Positions 7,140-14,208 are shown, numbered from the stretch's first letter. The stretch: DNA of 18,421 nucleotides from CAYJPK01 sp964372035 (GCA_964372035.1 CAYJPK010000039.1:1-18421); one strand, 5' to 3'. Notes: generated by a model from the letters alone, not told the origin. Numbers and translations: made by a program.

Positions 7140-8825
7140 CTAGTCTTTTTCAACAAAAGCACCACCGGTTGCAGCAGAGCTTACTTGTCTTGCGTATCTA
7201 CGCAAAAATGGAGAATTATTTTGCGGTGGGCGTGGTTGCCATGCAGCTTTACGTTTTGCTAACTCATCAGCATCAACTAATAGATTTAAAATTCTTTTCG
7301 GAACATTAATCTCAATAGTATCGCCATCTTGAACAAGAGCAATAGGACCACATTCTGCAGCTTCTGGCGATACGTGACCAATTGCAGCACCACGGCTACC
7401 ACCACTAAATCTGCCATCAGTAATAAGAGCAACATCAGCATCTAAACCCATGCCCACAATTGCAGAAGTTGGTGATAACATCTCACGCATTCCAGGCCCG
7501 CCTTTTGGACCTTCATAGCGGATAATAACAGCATCATTCTTAACGATTTCACCCGCTAAAATTGCAGCATTAGCCGCTTCCTCACTATCAAAAACTCTAG
7601 CACGAACATTGCGCACCTTCATTTCTTCAAGCATAGCACCTTGTTTTACAACAGCACCATCAGGAGCTAAACTACCATAAAGAATAGCTAAGCCGCCTTC
7701 TTTTGTGTAAGGTTTTTCAACTGGGCGAATAACATTATCGTCTAAAACTTCAGCTTTTAAAGCTTTAATATTATCAGAAATACTCATACCAGTAACGGTT
7801 AAACTGCTACTATCGATTAAGTTATGCTTTGCAAGTTCAGCCATCACAGCGTAAATGCCGCCTGCACGATGTAAATCTTCTACAATATGTTGAGTGCCTG
7901 CTGGTGATAATTTACATAAATTAGGTGTTTTCATACTAATTTCATCAAAGATTTTTAAACTAAGATTTAAATTAGCTTCACGGAAAATTGCTGGCAAGTG
8001 TAAAATTGTATTTGTTGAGCCACCAAGTGCCATATCAACTGCAACAGCATTAGCAACAGAAGCTTCAGTCACAATATCACGAGGTAATAATTGCTTTTCT
8101 ACAAGCTCCATAACCTTAGCACCTGCATTTTTTGCAAGACGAATACGAGCTGAACTTGTCGCAGGAATAGTACCATTACCAGGCAAAGCTAAGCCTAATG
8201 CCTCTGATAAACAGTTCATAGTGTTTGCTGTAAACATACCAGAACAAGAACCACAGCTTGGGCAAGCTTGCTCAATTAAGTCTTCAAGTTCATCTTCACT
8301 CATCATATTACGGCTAACAGCTCCAACGCCCTCAAATACTGAAATTAAGTCAGTTGGCTTCTCCTTACCTTTTAATGGTTGACCTGCATTCATCGGTCCA
8401 CCACTAACAACAACTGTCGGAATATTTAAACGAAGAGCCGCCATTAACATGCCTGGTACACTTTTATCACAGTTAGGAATGAGCACTAAGCCATCAAATG
8501 GGTGCGCTGTTGCAACAATTTCGATTGAATCAGCTGTAATTTCACGTGATGGAAGCGAAAAGCGCATTCCTTCATGGTTCATTGCAATTCCGTCACAGAC
8601 TGCAATAGCTGGAAACTCAATTGGAGTTCCACCTGCCGAGCGAACGCCAGCCTTTACTGCTTCAGCAATTGTATCTAGATGTAAATGTCCAGGAACAATT
8701 TCGTTTGCAGCATTAACAACACCTATCATAGGACGATTAATTTCGTCTTTTGTTAAACCTAATGCATGGAATAAAGAACGGTGTGGTGCCTTTTCCAAGC
8801 CTTTTTTCATTTTATCGCTACGCAT
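7140..8825 (-). CDS. ilvD: Dihydroxy-acid dehydratase IlvD
   Basis: Dehydrates 2,3-dihydroxy-isovalerate and -methylvalerate to the 2-keto acids, the third step of valine/isoleucine (and leucine, pantothenate) synthesis, in the cytoplasm. Fe-S and catalytic regions are intact: NCDKSVPGM (C119, with the Lys of the Mg site at 121) and ACPSCGSCSGMFTANTMNCLSEALGLALPGNGT (188-219). The N-terminal block reads VPGHLHL as in E. coli IlvD, instead of the PCN-type Cys-containing block of [2Fe-2S] enzymes, so I expect the oxygen-labile [4Fe-4S] class. 561 aa is a normal length. AAGGA lies 8 bases before ATG 8825, favouring it over M6. No other ilv gene is adjacent; it stands between the dehydrogenase gene and the hflK operon with its own leader. 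Confidence 0.97.
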   Translation of the reverse strand: MRSDKMKKGLEKAPHRSLFHALGLTKDEINRPMIGVVNAANEIVPGHLHLDTIAEAVKAGVRSAGGTPIEFPAIAVCDGIAMNHEGMRFSLPSREITADSIEIVATAHPFDGLVLIPNCDKSVPGMLMAALRLNIPTVVVSGGPMNAGQPLKGKEKPTDLISVFEGVGAVSRNMMSEDELEDLIEQACPSCGSCSGMFTANTMNCLSEALGLALPGNGTIPATSSARIRLAKNAGAKVMELVEKQLLPRDIVTEASVANAVAVDMALGGSTNTILHLPAIFREANLNLSLKIFDEISMKTPNLCKLSPAGTQHIVEDLHRAGGIYAVMAELAKHNLIDSSSLTVTGMSISDNIKALKAEVLDDNVIRPVEKPYTKEGGLAILYGSLAPDGAVVKQGAMLEEMKVRNVRARVFDSEEAANAAILAGEIVKNDAVIIRYEGPKGGPGMREMLSPTSAIVGMGLDADVALITDGRFSGGSRGAAIGHVSPEAAECGPIALVQDGDTIEINVPKRILNLLVDADELAKRKAAWQPRPPQNNSPFLRRYARQVSSAATGGAFVEKD

Positions 8826-8878
8826 TTTTTATCCTTTTTATTAATCATTATAATTGTCTTTTTTTTTAAATAAGATAA

Positions 8879-8906
8879 GCGAGCTTATCAATAAAAATAA
8901 GCTCGC
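8879..8906. terminator. Hairpin between the ald-like gene and ilvD, possible terminator
   Basis: Perfect 10-base arms GCGAGCTTAT (8879-8888) and ATAAGCTCGC (8897-8906), 8-base loop. On the minus strand it is followed by the T-rich TTATCTTATTT rather than a clean U-run, so termination of the upstream dehydrogenase transcript is plausible but probably partial. A third ATAAGC copy at 8875-8880 offers a weaker alternative pairing. A minus-strand TTGACG (-35-like) lies just before the hairpin. The A9 block at 8932-8940 reads as T9 on the minus strand, a possible first termination point, though its stem would be A/T only. Confidence 0.5.
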
Positions 8907-9004
8907 GTCAATAGTAATTCGATATTTTTATAAAAAAAAATCTAATTTTTTATATTTCTAAAATTATAGGGCTTTTAAAGCTTTTACTATAATATAAAAT
9001 ACAA

Positions 9005-10102
9005 TTACCTATCTAGCCATTCTTTAACAGGAGTAAATTCGCGATTCTGGTACTTACCAGCTTCTTCAAGTATTAACTCGCCATTAACACATGTTAAACC
9101 CCGTGCTAAAAATGGATTATCTTTGCAAGCTTGTTTAACACCTTTCGATGTTAACTCTAAAATATGAGGTAAAAGTGCTTCACCATAACCAGCAGAAGCA
9201 GTTACAGGAACAGCACCAGGGATATTATCTACTGCAAAATGTACTACACCCTCTTCTACATAAGTAGGTTCTGCCCAAGTTGTAGATCTGCTAGTCTCAA
9301 TCGCACCTGCTGTATCGCATGAGATATCAACAATAACTACACCTTTGCGCATTTTTTTCATCATTTCACGGCTTATGAGATGGTCATTGCGATTTTTATC
9401 CCAAAGCACACAGTTATAAACAACATCAACATCATATACATATTCTGAAATATTTTCCACATCATCAACCACAATGTGCTTGTCATAGTAATCCATACGA
9501 GCAGCTTTACGAGCTCCTTCATATGAATCTAAAGCAATCACCTGTGCGCCAAGTCCAAACAATGTACGCATAACACCACGCCCAACATTGCCAAGACCAA
9601 TAACCATACATTTCAAAGCTTCTTCACCAAAATGCGCCATAAAATGACGACCTACGCCACCTTGTTGTGCAAATGATAAACGTACACCCTCAAATGCGCC
9701 AACTTCACCAGCTAAAGCACAGTTTGGAGAGCCAAAAGCATGAGTATTTTCAGCGGAAATACCAGTACAGCCAACTTTTAAAAGTTCATTTGTTTCTTCT
9801 TCATTTAAAGCGGCATGAATATTTGTCAATATAATATGATCTGCACGCAAAAATTCATATTCCGGCGGCAAAATTTCTTTTACTTTTACAATAAATTGCC
9901 CTGCTTCCCACGTACTTTTTGCATCAGGCATAACCTTTGCGCCAGCCTTAACATATTCTTCATCATAAGCACGAGATAAAGCACCTGCGCTACTTTCTAC
10001 AAAAACACTGTGACCATTATCAACTAAAACCTTCACATGCTTAGGTAAAAGTGCAACACGTCCTTCTTGCGGTTTAATTTCCTTTAAAATACTTATATTC
10101 AT
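9005..10102 (-). CDS. Alanine dehydrogenase/PNT-family dehydrogenase (Ald or CEO-synthase-like)
   Basis: NAD(P)-dependent dehydrogenase of the alanine dehydrogenase/transhydrogenase fold, 365 aa. Substrate-site residues of Ald are kept: R15 (GRVAL), K75 (VKVKE), H96 (NIHAA); the Rossmann motif GLGNVGRG is at 169-176 and VDNIPGAVP at 291-299 is Ald-like. Two regions differ from classical Ald: the usual APMSEVAG block reads NCALAGEVGAFEG (127-139), and the usual VLIPGAKAP block reads NCVLWDKNRNDHLI (230-243), followed by DISCDTAGAIETS. From memory the latter resembles N5-(carboxyethyl)ornithine synthase, which condenses pyruvate with ornithine. Both functions make an alanine moiety from pyruvate. 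GAGG lies 9 bases before ATG 10102. It follows the ABC ATPase gene by 20 bases, suggesting one transcript for amino-acid uptake and conversion. Confidence 0.8.
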   Translation of the reverse strand: MNISILKEIKPQEGRVALLPKHVKVLVDNGHSVFVESSAGALSRAYDEEYVKAGAKVMPDAKSTWEAGQFIVKVKEILPPEYEFLRADHIILTNIHAALNEEETNELLKVGCTGISAENTHAFGSPNCALAGEVGAFEGVRLSFAQQGGVGRHFMAHFGEEALKCMVIGLGNVGRGVMRTLFGLGAQVIALDSYEGARKAARMDYYDKHIVVDDVENISEYVYDVDVVYNCVLWDKNRNDHLISREMMKKMRKGVVIVDISCDTAGAIETSRSTTWAEPTYVEEGVVHFAVDNIPGAVPVTASAGYGEALLPHILELTSKGVKQACKDNPFLARGLTCVNGELILEEAGKYQNREFTPVKEWLDR

Positions 10103-10122
10103 TGGGAAAGACCTCTTTAATT

Positions 10123-10896
10123 TTAATGTGATAAAATTTGGCTTAAAAACAATTTAGCTCGCTCAGCCTGCGGATTATTAAAGAATTCTGTAGGGGTGTT
10201 TTCTTCAATAATTTCTCCGCCGTCCATGAAAACAATTCTATCTGCAACAGTTCTTGCAAAGCCCATTTCATGGGTTACACAAAGCATAGTCATGCCTGTC
10301 TTTGCTAAATCCACCATTACATCTAAAACTTCTTTAATCATTTCAGGATCTAAAGCCGAAGTTGGCTCATCGAAAAGCATAATAAGCGGATTCATGCATA
10401 AGCATCTTGCGATAGCTGCACGCTGTTGCTGACCACCTGATAATTGACCAGGGTATTTGTCAGCTTGGTCTGGAATACGAACCCTTTCAAGGTATTGCAT
10501 TGCGATTTCACGTGCTTCTTTTTCCGGCATTTTTCGAACCCAAATAGGTGCTAAAGTACAATTTTCTAGAATAGTTAAGTGCGGGAAAAGATTAAAATTT
10601 TGGAATAACATTCCAACTTCACGACGAACTCTATCAATGCGTTTTAAGTCATCTGTAAGTTCAATATCATCAACTATAATATCACCACGTTGATGCGCTT
10701 CGAGGCGATTAATACAACGGATTAAAGTTGATTTTCCTGAACCAGATGGACCACAAATAACAAGACGTTCACCACGTTGCACAGTTAAATTTATGTCTTT
10801 TAAAACATGAAAATCACCGTACCACTTATGAACGTTCTTAACTTGTATTATAGGTTTTGCCTGTGATAATTGCTCACTGCGGGATAATTCTGTCAT
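10123..10896 (-). CDS. glnQ: Polar amino-acid ABC transporter ATP-binding protein (GlnQ/AapP type)
   Basis: Cytoplasmic ATPase of an amino-acid importer. Complete ABC core: Walker A GPSGSGKST (49-57), Q-loop Q99, signature LSGGQ (152-156), Walker B IMLFDEP (172-178), switch His209. The stretch RVRIPDQADKYPGQLSGGQQQ and the end KLFLSQILSH are very like the ATPase of general L-amino-acid systems (AapP/BztD/YhdZ). 257 aa is normal. No permease or binding protein gene is adjacent, so it must work with subunits encoded elsewhere. It lies 51 bases after hppA, with a hairpin between them, and 20 bases before the dehydrogenase gene. ATG 10896 has a weak GAG ribosome site 5 bases upstream. Confidence 0.93.
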   Translation of the reverse strand: MTELSRSEQLSQAKPIIQVKNVHKWYGDFHVLKDINLTVQRGERLVICGPSGSGKSTLIRCINRLEAHQRGDIIVDDIELTDDLKRIDRVRREVGMLFQNFNLFPHLTILENCTLAPIWVRKMPEKEAREIAMQYLERVRIPDQADKYPGQLSGGQQQRAAIARCLCMNPLIMLFDEPTSALDPEMIKEVLDVMVDLAKTGMTMLCVTHEMGFARTVADRIVFMDGGEIIEENTPTEFFNNPQAERAKLFLSQILSH

Positions 10897-10907
10897 ATTA
10901 ACTCACT

Positions 10908-10936
10908 ACTGAGCCTGCCAAAAAGACAGGCTCAGT
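10908..10936. terminator. Hairpin between hppA and the ABC ATPase gene
   Basis: Perfect 10-base arms ACTGAGCCTG (10908-10917) and CAGGCTCAGT (10927-10936) with a 9-base loop, GC-richer than its surroundings. No U-run follows on the minus strand, so it may be a 3'-stabilising or processing hairpin that leaves read-through, rather than a full terminator for hppA. It begins 12 bases before the ATPase start codon and could also limit its ribosome access. Confidence 0.5.
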
Positions 10937-10947
10937 TATATTTCAAA

Positions 10948-13020
10948 TTAAGCTAAGGCTTGCAACAATAAAATTGCTACAATGTTAATAATTTTAATCA
11001 TTGGGTTAATAGCAGGACCTGCTGTATCTTTATAAGGGTCACCAACTGTATCACCAGTTACAGATGCTTTGTGAGCTTCTGAACCCTTACCACCAAAGTT
11101 ACCATCTTCAATGTATTTTTTCGCATTATCCCATGCACCACCACCAGAGGTCATTGAAATAGCAACGAATAAACCAGTAACAATAGTACCCATAAGCATA
11201 GCACCTAAGGTTGCAAAAGCTGCTGCTTGACCAGCAAAAGCTGTAATTGCAAAGTAAAGTACAATTGGAGCTAAAACAGGCAATAATGATGGAGCAATCA
11301 TTTCTTTAATTGCAGCTTTAGTAAGCATATCAACAGCAGCACCATAGTTAGGCTTTGCAGTTCCTTCCATAATGCCTTTGATTTCACGGAATTGACGACG
11401 CACTTCCATAACAACAGCAGCACCAGCTCTACCAACAGCCATCATACCCATTGCACCAAATAAATATGGCAATAAACCACCAATGAATAAGCCAACAAGA
11501 ACATATGGATCTTGCAAGCTAAATGAGATGTTTAAATCAGGGAAGAAGCGCTTTAATTCTTCAGTGTAAGCAGCAAAAAGAACGAGAGCAGCTAAACCTG
11601 CTGAGCCAATCGCATAACCCTTAGTAACAGCTTTTGTTGTGTTACCAACAGCATCTAAAGCATCAGTTACTGTACGAACTTCTTCAGGCATTTTTGACAT
11701 TTCAGCAATACCGCCAGCGTTATCAGTAACAGGACCATAAGCGTCAAGAGCAACAATCATACCTGCAATTGCAAGCATTGTTGTAGCAGCAATAGCAATA
11801 CCAAAAAGTTCTGCTTGAGCATAGTTAAATAAAATACCGATACAAATAATAACTGAAGGAGCAGCTGTTGATTCCATAGAAATCGCTAAACCTTGAATAA
11901 TATTAGTACTATGACCAGTAACAGAAGATTCAGCAATACTTTTTACCGGGCGATATTCAGTTGAAGTATAGTATTCAGTAATCCAAACTAAAAGACCTGT
12001 AATAACTAAGCCTGATAAAGAACAAAGCCAAAGGTTGAATGCGCCAAATGTTTTAGAGCCAACAACCATCGCAGGTGCATCGCTAAACAAGATAACTGTA
12101 ACAAGAGTAATAATTACAGCAGATGCGATAGCTGAAGCAATCAAGCCTCTATATAAAGCTTTCATGATTTTTTTAGTTGAATCAAGTTTTACATAATAAG
12201 TACCAACAATAGAACCTAAGATACAACCACCACCAATTAAAAGTGGGTACATCATCATTGTTGATTGTAGTTCACCTGTAAAGTAAATACCAGCTAAAAG
12301 CATAGTAGCAACGATTGTTACAGCGTAAGTTTCAAATAAGTCAGCAGCCATACCTGCACAGTCACCAACGTTATCACCTACGTTATCAGCAATAACCGCA
12401 GGGTTACGTGGATCATCTTCAGGAATACCAGCTTCAACCTTACCAACCAAGTCAGAGCCAACATCAGCACCTTTAGTAAAGATACCGCCACCAAGACGTG
12501 CAAATATAGAAATAAGAGATGCACCAAAGCTAAGTGCTACTAAAGCTTCAAGTAAAAGCTTTTGTTCTACACCAAAAGCGGTAAGAATAGCATAGTAAAA
12601 GCTAACACCTAAAAGACCAAGCCCTACAACTAAAAGACCAGTAATAGCACCTGATTTAAAAGCAATATCGAGAGCTTTAGGCATTCCACTTCTTGCTGCT
12701 TCAGCAGTACGAACGTTAGCACGAACAGAAACGTTCATACCAACATAGCCAGCAACACCAGATAAAACAGCACCAATAATAAAGCCTACAGCAACAATAC
12801 CACTTAAAAAGATATTTAAGAGTAATGCAATAGCAGCTCCAACAATAGCAATTGTCTTGTACTGACGGTCAAGATATGCCTTTGCACCTTCCTGGATAGC
12901 ACTTGCAATCTTTTGCATTTCAGCATTGCCACATGGAGCAGCAAAAACATTCTTAGAAGCACTATAGGCATAGTATAACGCCGCGCCTCCACACAAAAAC
13001 ACCAATAAAAAAGAAAACAT
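10948..13020 (-). CDS. hppA: K+-independent H+-pumping membrane pyrophosphatase
   Basis: Integral membrane pump coupling pyrophosphate hydrolysis to proton translocation; many membrane segments are visible across the 690 aa. The active site block DVGSDLVGKVEAGIPEDDPRNPAVIADNVGDNVGD (186-220 from M1 at ATG 13020) holds the metal and PPi-binding acidic residues. The cation-specificity motif reads GNTTKAVTKG (459-468): Lys in the fifth place, where K+-dependent enzymes have Ala, marks the K+-independent H+-pump class; known Na+ pumps are K+-dependent. The C-terminal block TSGGGAWDNAKKYIE...DTVGDPYKDTAGPAINP is intact. A GTG at 13032 extends the frame by four residues, but it overlaps the GAGG ribosome site of ATG 13020 (6-base spacing), so ATG 13020 is chosen. 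A hairpin separates it from the ABC ATPase gene downstream. Confidence 0.96.
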   Translation of the reverse strand: MFSFLLVFLCGGAALYYAYSASKNVFAAPCGNAEMQKIASAIQEGAKAYLDRQYKTIAIVGAAIALLLNIFLSGIVAVGFIIGAVLSGVAGYVGMNVSVRANVRTAEAARSGMPKALDIAFKSGAITGLLVVGLGLLGVSFYYAILTAFGVEQKLLLEALVALSFGASLISIFARLGGGIFTKGADVGSDLVGKVEAGIPEDDPRNPAVIADNVGDNVGDCAGMAADLFETYAVTIVATMLLAGIYFTGELQSTMMMYPLLIGGGCILGSIVGTYYVKLDSTKKIMKALYRGLIASAIASAVIITLVTVILFSDAPAMVVGSKTFGAFNLWLCSLSGLVITGLLVWITEYYTSTEYRPVKSIAESSVTGHSTNIIQGLAISMESTAAPSVIICIGILFNYAQAELFGIAIAATTMLAIAGMIVALDAYGPVTDNAGGIAEMSKMPEEVRTVTDALDAVGNTTKAVTKGYAIGSAGLAALVLFAAYTEELKRFFPDLNISFSLQDPYVLVGLFIGGLLPYLFGAMGMMAVGRAGAAVVMEVRRQFREIKGIMEGTAKPNYGAAVDMLTKAAIKEMIAPSLLPVLAPIVLYFAITAFAGQAAAFATLGAMLMGTIVTGLFVAISMTSGGGAWDNAKKYIEDGNFGGKGSEAHKASVTGDTVGDPYKDTAGPAINPMIKIINIVAILLLQALA

Positions 13021-13026
13021 AAACAG

Positions 13027-13030
13027 CCTC
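13027..13030 (-). promoter_or_regulatory. Shine-Dalgarno deciding the hppA start
   Basis: GAGG on the minus strand, 6 bases before ATG 13020. It overlaps the alternative GTG (13030-13032), excluding that start. Confidence 0.75.
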
Positions 13031-13075
13031 ACTGAATTTTATTCTGTTACGATAAAAAAACAACCGTTCCAAAAA

Positions 13076-13099
13076 AATTATAAACACTTGCTTATAATT
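13076..13099. promoter_or_regulatory. Dyad with back-to-back TATAAT elements; hppA promoter candidate
   Basis: Perfect inverted repeat AATTATAA (13076-13083) / TTATAATT (13092-13099), 8-base centre. Each arm contains an exact TATAAT: on the minus strand at 13082-13077, facing hppA with a leader near 50 bases and a TTCCCA (-35-like) 18 bases upstream at 13106-13101; on the plus strand at 13093-13098, facing the orphan terminator. The dyad could also be an operator. Minus-strand use for hppA is the better supported reading. Confidence 0.45.
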
Positions 13100-13136
13100 A
13101 TGGGAAAACAGCATACAAAAGAAGTCCATAAAAAGC

Positions 13137-13168
13137 AAGCTATTTCTTAAATTAAAATAGCTTTTTTT
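13137..13168. terminator. Terminator-like hairpin with no gene ending at it
   Basis: Arms AAGCTATTT (13137-13145) and AAATAGCTT (13155-13163), 9-base loop, followed on the plus strand by T13162-T13168; on the minus strand the stem is followed by GCTTTTTA, so it could act both ways. No plus-strand gene precedes it and no minus-strand gene ends before it. It may end a short plus-strand RNA started from TATAAT 13093-13098, act as an attenuator in a long hppA leader, or simply insulate the divergent promoters. Confidence 0.55.
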
Positions 13169-13272
13169 CACAGTATAGCTAATATATCTAAAATCAGCAT
13201 AATTATTATGATAATTAAAATCTAATGCATATTTTTCCTGTTTTTTATAATTCTAAACCTTGTCATATTTAT

Positions 13273-13311
13273 CATTAAATCTTGATAATTTTTTCATTAA
13301 CTCTTGATAAT
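13273..13311. repeat. Tandem 17-base repeat spaced by 22 bases upstream of gntR
   Basis: CATTAAATCTTGATAAT (13273-13289) and CATTAACTCTTGATAAT (13295-13311) differ at one base and are exactly 22 bases apart, two helical turns. The first is also half of a dyad TTATCA-N8-TGATAA (13269-13288). The pair lies about 20-57 bases upstream of the gntR -35, a usual activator or repressor position. Confidence 0.6.
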
Positions 13312-13329
13312 AAATTTTAAAAAAATCAC

Positions 13330-13358
13330 TTGACAAGACTAGTCTATAAGTCTAGATT
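13330..13358 (+). promoter_or_regulatory. gntR promoter with overlapping AGTCT operator sites
   Basis: TTGACA (13330-13335) and TAGATT (13353-13358) with a 17-base spacer form a good promoter. The spacer and -10 contain a perfect palindrome AGACTAGTCT (13336-13345) and a direct repeat AGTCTA at 13341-13346 and 13349-13354, so three AGTCT half-sites in 18 bases. TCTATA/TCTAGA cores of this kind are known for HutC-type GntR operators, so self-repression by the downstream regulator is a fair inference. Confidence 0.65.
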
Positions 13359-13382
13359 TAAATAAACTATAAGGAAAAAATC

Positions 13383-14111
13383 ATGAGCGAAGACACAAAA
13401 CTGTTTGCAAATGGAATCCCACTTTATTTACAAGCCGCCGAGGCTATTCGTAAGCGTATAGATAATAATGACTGGAAAAAAGGCGATAAATTGCCTAGTC
13501 TAGAGGAGCTTGCAAGTGATTTTGGCATTGCAAGACTAACTATGCGTCAAGCAGTTAAGCTTCTTGAAAAGGAAGGTCTTTTAAAAAGTGTTCGTGGCCA
13601 TGGGATATTTTTGCAAAAAGATAGCTTCCATGCCCCGCATATGATTTTATATTCTGATAAAAACTTTTTTGAAAAAAATTATGGCTTTGTTGAAGCAACT
13701 CTTATTTCAAAGGAAGAAAATACAAACTGTAGTTTACTTTCAGAACTATACGAGAATCAGCTTTTCACAAAACTTGAACATGTGCATTTCAAAGACGAAG
13801 TGCCATATGGCTATTTCAATTTTTACGTTAAGCAAGAGATTTATGAAAAAAGAAAAGAGCTCTTTGATGCAAAACCCATTGTTTTTATTATAGAACAACT
13901 ATATGGCTTTGAAAATCTTGATATCCAACAAACAATGACTGTTACAGAAATGCCCTATATAGCCTCAACTTATCTGCACTGCGCTCCAAGCAGCCCTGCC
14001 ATGCAATTTTTGCGTACTGTGCACAATAAAGAGGGTGAAGTATTGTTTGTAGGGCTTGGGTTTTATCCGAGTCGCCATGTGCAGTTTGATATTAAATTTA
14101 TTTCATTATAA
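13383..14111 (+). CDS. GntR-family (HutC/UTRA) transcriptional regulator
   Basis: Ligand-responsive regulator. Residues about 11-79 form the GntR winged helix-turn-helix (IPLYLQAAEAIRKRI ... LPSLEELASDFGIARLTMRQAVKLLEKEGLLKSVRGHGIFL), and residues about 95-240 form a UTRA effector-binding domain, ending YPSRHVQFDIKF, typical of the HutC subfamily. 242 aa is normal. AAGGA lies 9 bases before ATG 13383. It is the first gene of a run on the same strand that continues with a tripartite tricarboxylate transporter and an enolase-superfamily enzyme, so it most likely senses the transported acid or a product and controls that unit as well as itself. No AGTCT sites are seen in front of tctC, so the promoter at 13330-13358 may serve the whole unit. 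The effector is unknown. Confidence 0.92.
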   Translation: MSEDTKLFANGIPLYLQAAEAIRKRIDNNDWKKGDKLPSLEELASDFGIARLTMRQAVKLLEKEGLLKSVRGHGIFLQKDSFHAPHMILYSDKNFFEKNYGFVEATLISKEENTNCSLLSELYENQLFTKLEHVHFKDEVPYGYFNFYVKQEIYEKRKELFDAKPIVFIIEQLYGFENLDIQQTMTVTEMPYIASTYLHCAPSSPAMQFLRTVHNKEGEVLFVGLGFYPSRHVQFDIKFISL

Positions 14112-14124
14112 ACTTTAGAAATTA

Positions 14125-14143
14125 ACATCAGCAATATTGATGT
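14125..14143. repeat. Inverted repeat between gntR and tctC
   Basis: ACATCA (14125-14130) / TGATGT (14138-14143) with a 7-base centre, 14 bases after the gntR stop. No T-run follows on the plus strand (AAAAATGG), so it is not an evident terminator; it could be an operator or a weak RNA hairpin. I see no convincing promoter in the rest of the 97-base gap. Confidence 0.35.
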
Positions 14144-14197
14144 AAAAATGGTTTTAGGCGGTTTTATATTTTTTGGTTTATTTTAACTATTATTTAT

Positions 14198-14201
14198 GGA
14201 G
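14198..14201 (+). promoter_or_regulatory. Shine-Dalgarno deciding the tctC start
   Basis: GGAG 7 bases before ATG 14209. An upstream in-frame TTG (14173) has no such site and would spoil the signal peptide. Confidence 0.75.
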
Positions 14202-14208
14202 CATTAAA

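Larger units (their letters stand above)
13021..13382. other. Gene-free divergent control region between hppA and gntR
   Basis: About 360 bases with no credible coding sequence, very AT-rich. From left to right it holds the hppA ribosome site, a dyad with two outward-facing TATAAT elements (13076-13099), a terminator-like hairpin with T-run (13137-13168), a loose AT inverted repeat AATTAT-TATG-ATAATT (13201-13216), the tandem 17-base repeats (13273-13311), and the gntR promoter and operator (13330-13358). Each is described separately. Confidence 0.8.

Noticed and set aside
7894..8844. Two long plus-strand open frames (162 and 131 codons) opposite ilvD
   Set aside because: They lie antisense to a fully conserved enzyme, show no family motifs or ribosome sites, and arise from the codon pattern of ilvD.
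12962..13171. A 69-codon minus-strand frame overlapping the start of hppA
   Set aside because: It starts at a GTG in the terminator-like hairpin, has no ribosome site, and overlaps hppA in another frame.
14165..14193. A separate tctC promoter (TATATT at 14165 or TATTAT at 14188)
   Set aside because: Neither has a -35 at proper distance, and use of the second would start the transcript at the ribosome site.
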